Part shown: positions 16,158 through 17,339 of the stretch, one piece after another
Position numbering within the stretch: the stretch's first letter is position 1
Layout: each line of letters opens with the position of its first letter
Assembly: GCA_016193385.1 (NCBI GenBank)
Contig: JACPSF010000321.1
Span: forward strand, 1 to 17,339
Reading direction: 5' to 3'
From: Deltaproteobacteria bacterium
GTDB lineage: Bacteria; Desulfobacterota_B; Binatia; UBA9968
Length of the DNA: 17,339 nucleotides
Notes under the pieces: generated by a model
What the model saw: only the letters and a program-made list of their open reading frames with translations
The model's database searches: none
Told to the model about the DNA's origin: nothing
Translations under genes and position numbers: made by a program

Positions 16158-17339
16158 ATGGAAGCAAGCTTGAAGCAGCAAAAGGTCCCGGTCTACATCG
16201 AAGACGAGATGCGGCAGTCCTATATGGACTACGCGATGAGCGTCATCATCGGCCGGGCTCTGCCGGACGTGCGCGATGGGCTGAAGCCCGTTCACCGCCG
16301 GGTGCTCTATGCCATGTACGACATGGGCAACACCTGGAATACGCCGTACAAGAAATCCGCCCGAGTGGTCGGCGACGTGATCGGAAAGTATCATCCGCAC
16401 GGTGACGTTGCCGTTTACGATACGATCGTACGCATGGCCCAGGACTTCTCCATGCGTTACCCCCTGGTAGACGGACAGGGAAACTTCGGCTCTATCGACG
16501 GCGACCCACCGGCAGCTATGAGATACACCGAGATCCGCATGGACCAGTTGGCCGGCGAGATCCTGGCTGATCTTGATAAAGAAACTGTTGACTTCATCCC
16601 CAATTATGATGACTCGCTTAAGGAGCCGACCGTTCTCCCCTCGCGCGTCCCTAACCTGTTGGTGAATGGCTCTTCAGGCATCGCCGTCGGAATGGCCACC
16701 AATATTCCTCCTCACAACCTGGGAGAAGTCGTGGACGGTCTCGTGGCAATGGTGGAGAAACCGGATATCTCCGTCAAAGAGCTGATGAAATATATTCCGG
16801 GGCCGGACTTTCCCACAGCCGGCTTTATCCATGGCAGGGAGGCCATAGCGCAGGCCTATGCGGAGGGCCGGGGAATTATCCAGATGCGGGGGAAGGCCTT
16901 TACGGAAACGGTCAAGCGGACCGGAAAAGAGCAGATCATCATCAGCGAGATTCCCTATATGATTAATAAGGTCCGCTTGATCGAGCAGATCGCCGGGCTG
17001 GTCCAGGAGAAGAAAATCGAGGGGATCAGCGATCTGCGCGACGAATCGGACCGCGACGGAATGCGCATCGTCATCGAGCTCAAGCGCGACACCGTAGCGG
17101 AGGTGGTGATCAACCAGCTTTATAAGCATACGGCCCTACAGGAGTCTTTCGGCGTCAATATGCTCGCCATCGTCGATGGCAGGCCCAAGCTCTTGAGTTT
17201 AAAAGACGCTCTAAAAGCCTTCCTCGACCACCGCAAAGAGGTGGTCACGCGGCGCACCGCCTACGATCTGCGCAAGGCCGAGGAGAGACTCCACATCCTC
17301 GAGGGATTGAAGATCGCCCTCGATCACCTCGACGCAGTG
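16158..17339 (+). CDS. gyrA: DNA gyrase subunit A, N-terminal 394 codons (runs off the window)
   Basis: The frame stays open from ATG 16158 to the last base. It covers the start of the breakage-reunion domain: [41 protein letters not shown], then the helix of the quinolone-binding region [20 protein letters not shown], then [22 protein letters not shown]. The catalytic Tyr is residue 123 (E. coli Tyr122). Residue 84, at the place of E. coli Ser83, is Val, while Asp88 (E. coli Asp87) is kept. Later blocks [29 protein letters not shown] and [13 protein letters not shown] are typical. An in-frame stop at 16137-16139 excludes an earlier start. No ribosome binding site is visible; the 9-bp array occupies its place. 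Confidence 0.97.
   Translation, partial: MEASLKQQKVPVYIEDEMRQSYMDYAMSVIIGRALPDVRDGLKPVHRRVLYAMYDMGNTWNTPYKKSARVVGDVIGKYHPHGDVAVYDTIVRMAQDFSMRYPLVDGQGNFGSIDGDPPAAMRYTEIRMDQLAGEILADLDKETVDFIPNYDDSLKEPTVLPSRVPNLLVNGSSGIAVGMATNIPPHNLGEVVDGLVAMVEKPDISVKELMKYIPGPDFPTAGFIHGREAIAQAYAEGRGIIQMRGKAFTETVKRTGKEQIIISEIPYMINKVRLIEQIAGLVQEKKIEGISDLRDESDRDGMRIVIELKRDTVAEVVINQLYKHTALQESFGVNMLAIVDGRPKLLSLKDALKAFLDHRKEVVTRRTAYDLRKAEERLHILEGLKIALDHLDAV

Overview
The window reads as part of the chromosome of a Gram-negative bacterium. It carries an outer-membrane TonB-dependent receptor and a TonB protein, and a GyrB of about 809 residues with the long insert typical of proteobacterial-type GyrB. A palindromic repeat ending in TTTTTCAGCAG is of a kind I associate with uncultured deltaproteobacterial-type genomes. 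I would guess an uncultured Deltaproteobacteria/Desulfobacterota-like lineage; this is inference and weakly held.

Layout. (1) Positions 1-3430, plus strand, are an accessory patch. It starts with the end of what looks like an IS21-family insertion sequence, which has cut off the front of an AT-rich AbiEi-type antitoxin gene. A gene-poor stretch follows, then a run of small genes: a UPF0175 antitoxin with a DUF3368 PIN-like toxin (overlapping), a CopG-type antitoxin without a visible toxin, a DUF2283 protein, and a shortened DprA/Smf-like Rossmann protein. (2) Positions 3431-3718 are a convergent intergenic region. It holds a small hairpin and a 63-bp array of seven 9-bp units ending at the stop codon of the next gene. 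(3) Positions 3719-13292, minus strand, are a corrinoid and cobalt acquisition locus. In transcription order: promoter, cobalamin riboswitch, tonB, a second cobalamin riboswitch, btuB, cobU, cobT, cobS, btuF, btuC, btuD, cbtB, cbtA. Most junctions from cobU to btuD overlap. (4) Positions 13546-17339, plus strand, are gyrB and the first 394 codons of gyrA. A second 63-bp, seven-unit copy of the 9-bp array lies between them.

How the genes work together. BtuB with TonB brings corrinoids across the outer membrane, BtuF captures them in the periplasm and BtuCD imports them. CobU, CobT and CobS then activate cobinamide, make the lower-ligand nucleotide and join the two. CbtAB is expected to bring in cobalt. 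No corrin-ring synthesis genes are present, so within this window the locus is one of salvage and uptake. Both transcription-unit leaders carry cobalamin riboswitches, which predicts repression when cobalamin is plentiful.

The most unusual points are: a palindromic MITE-like element of about 130-150 bp lodged inside the btuB riboswitch; the near-identity of the two riboswitch cores; the paired 7 x 9-bp half-palindromic arrays at two unrelated loci; and the IS-decapitated antitoxin beside a patch of toxin-antitoxin-like genes. I saw no tRNA, rRNA or CRISPR array.
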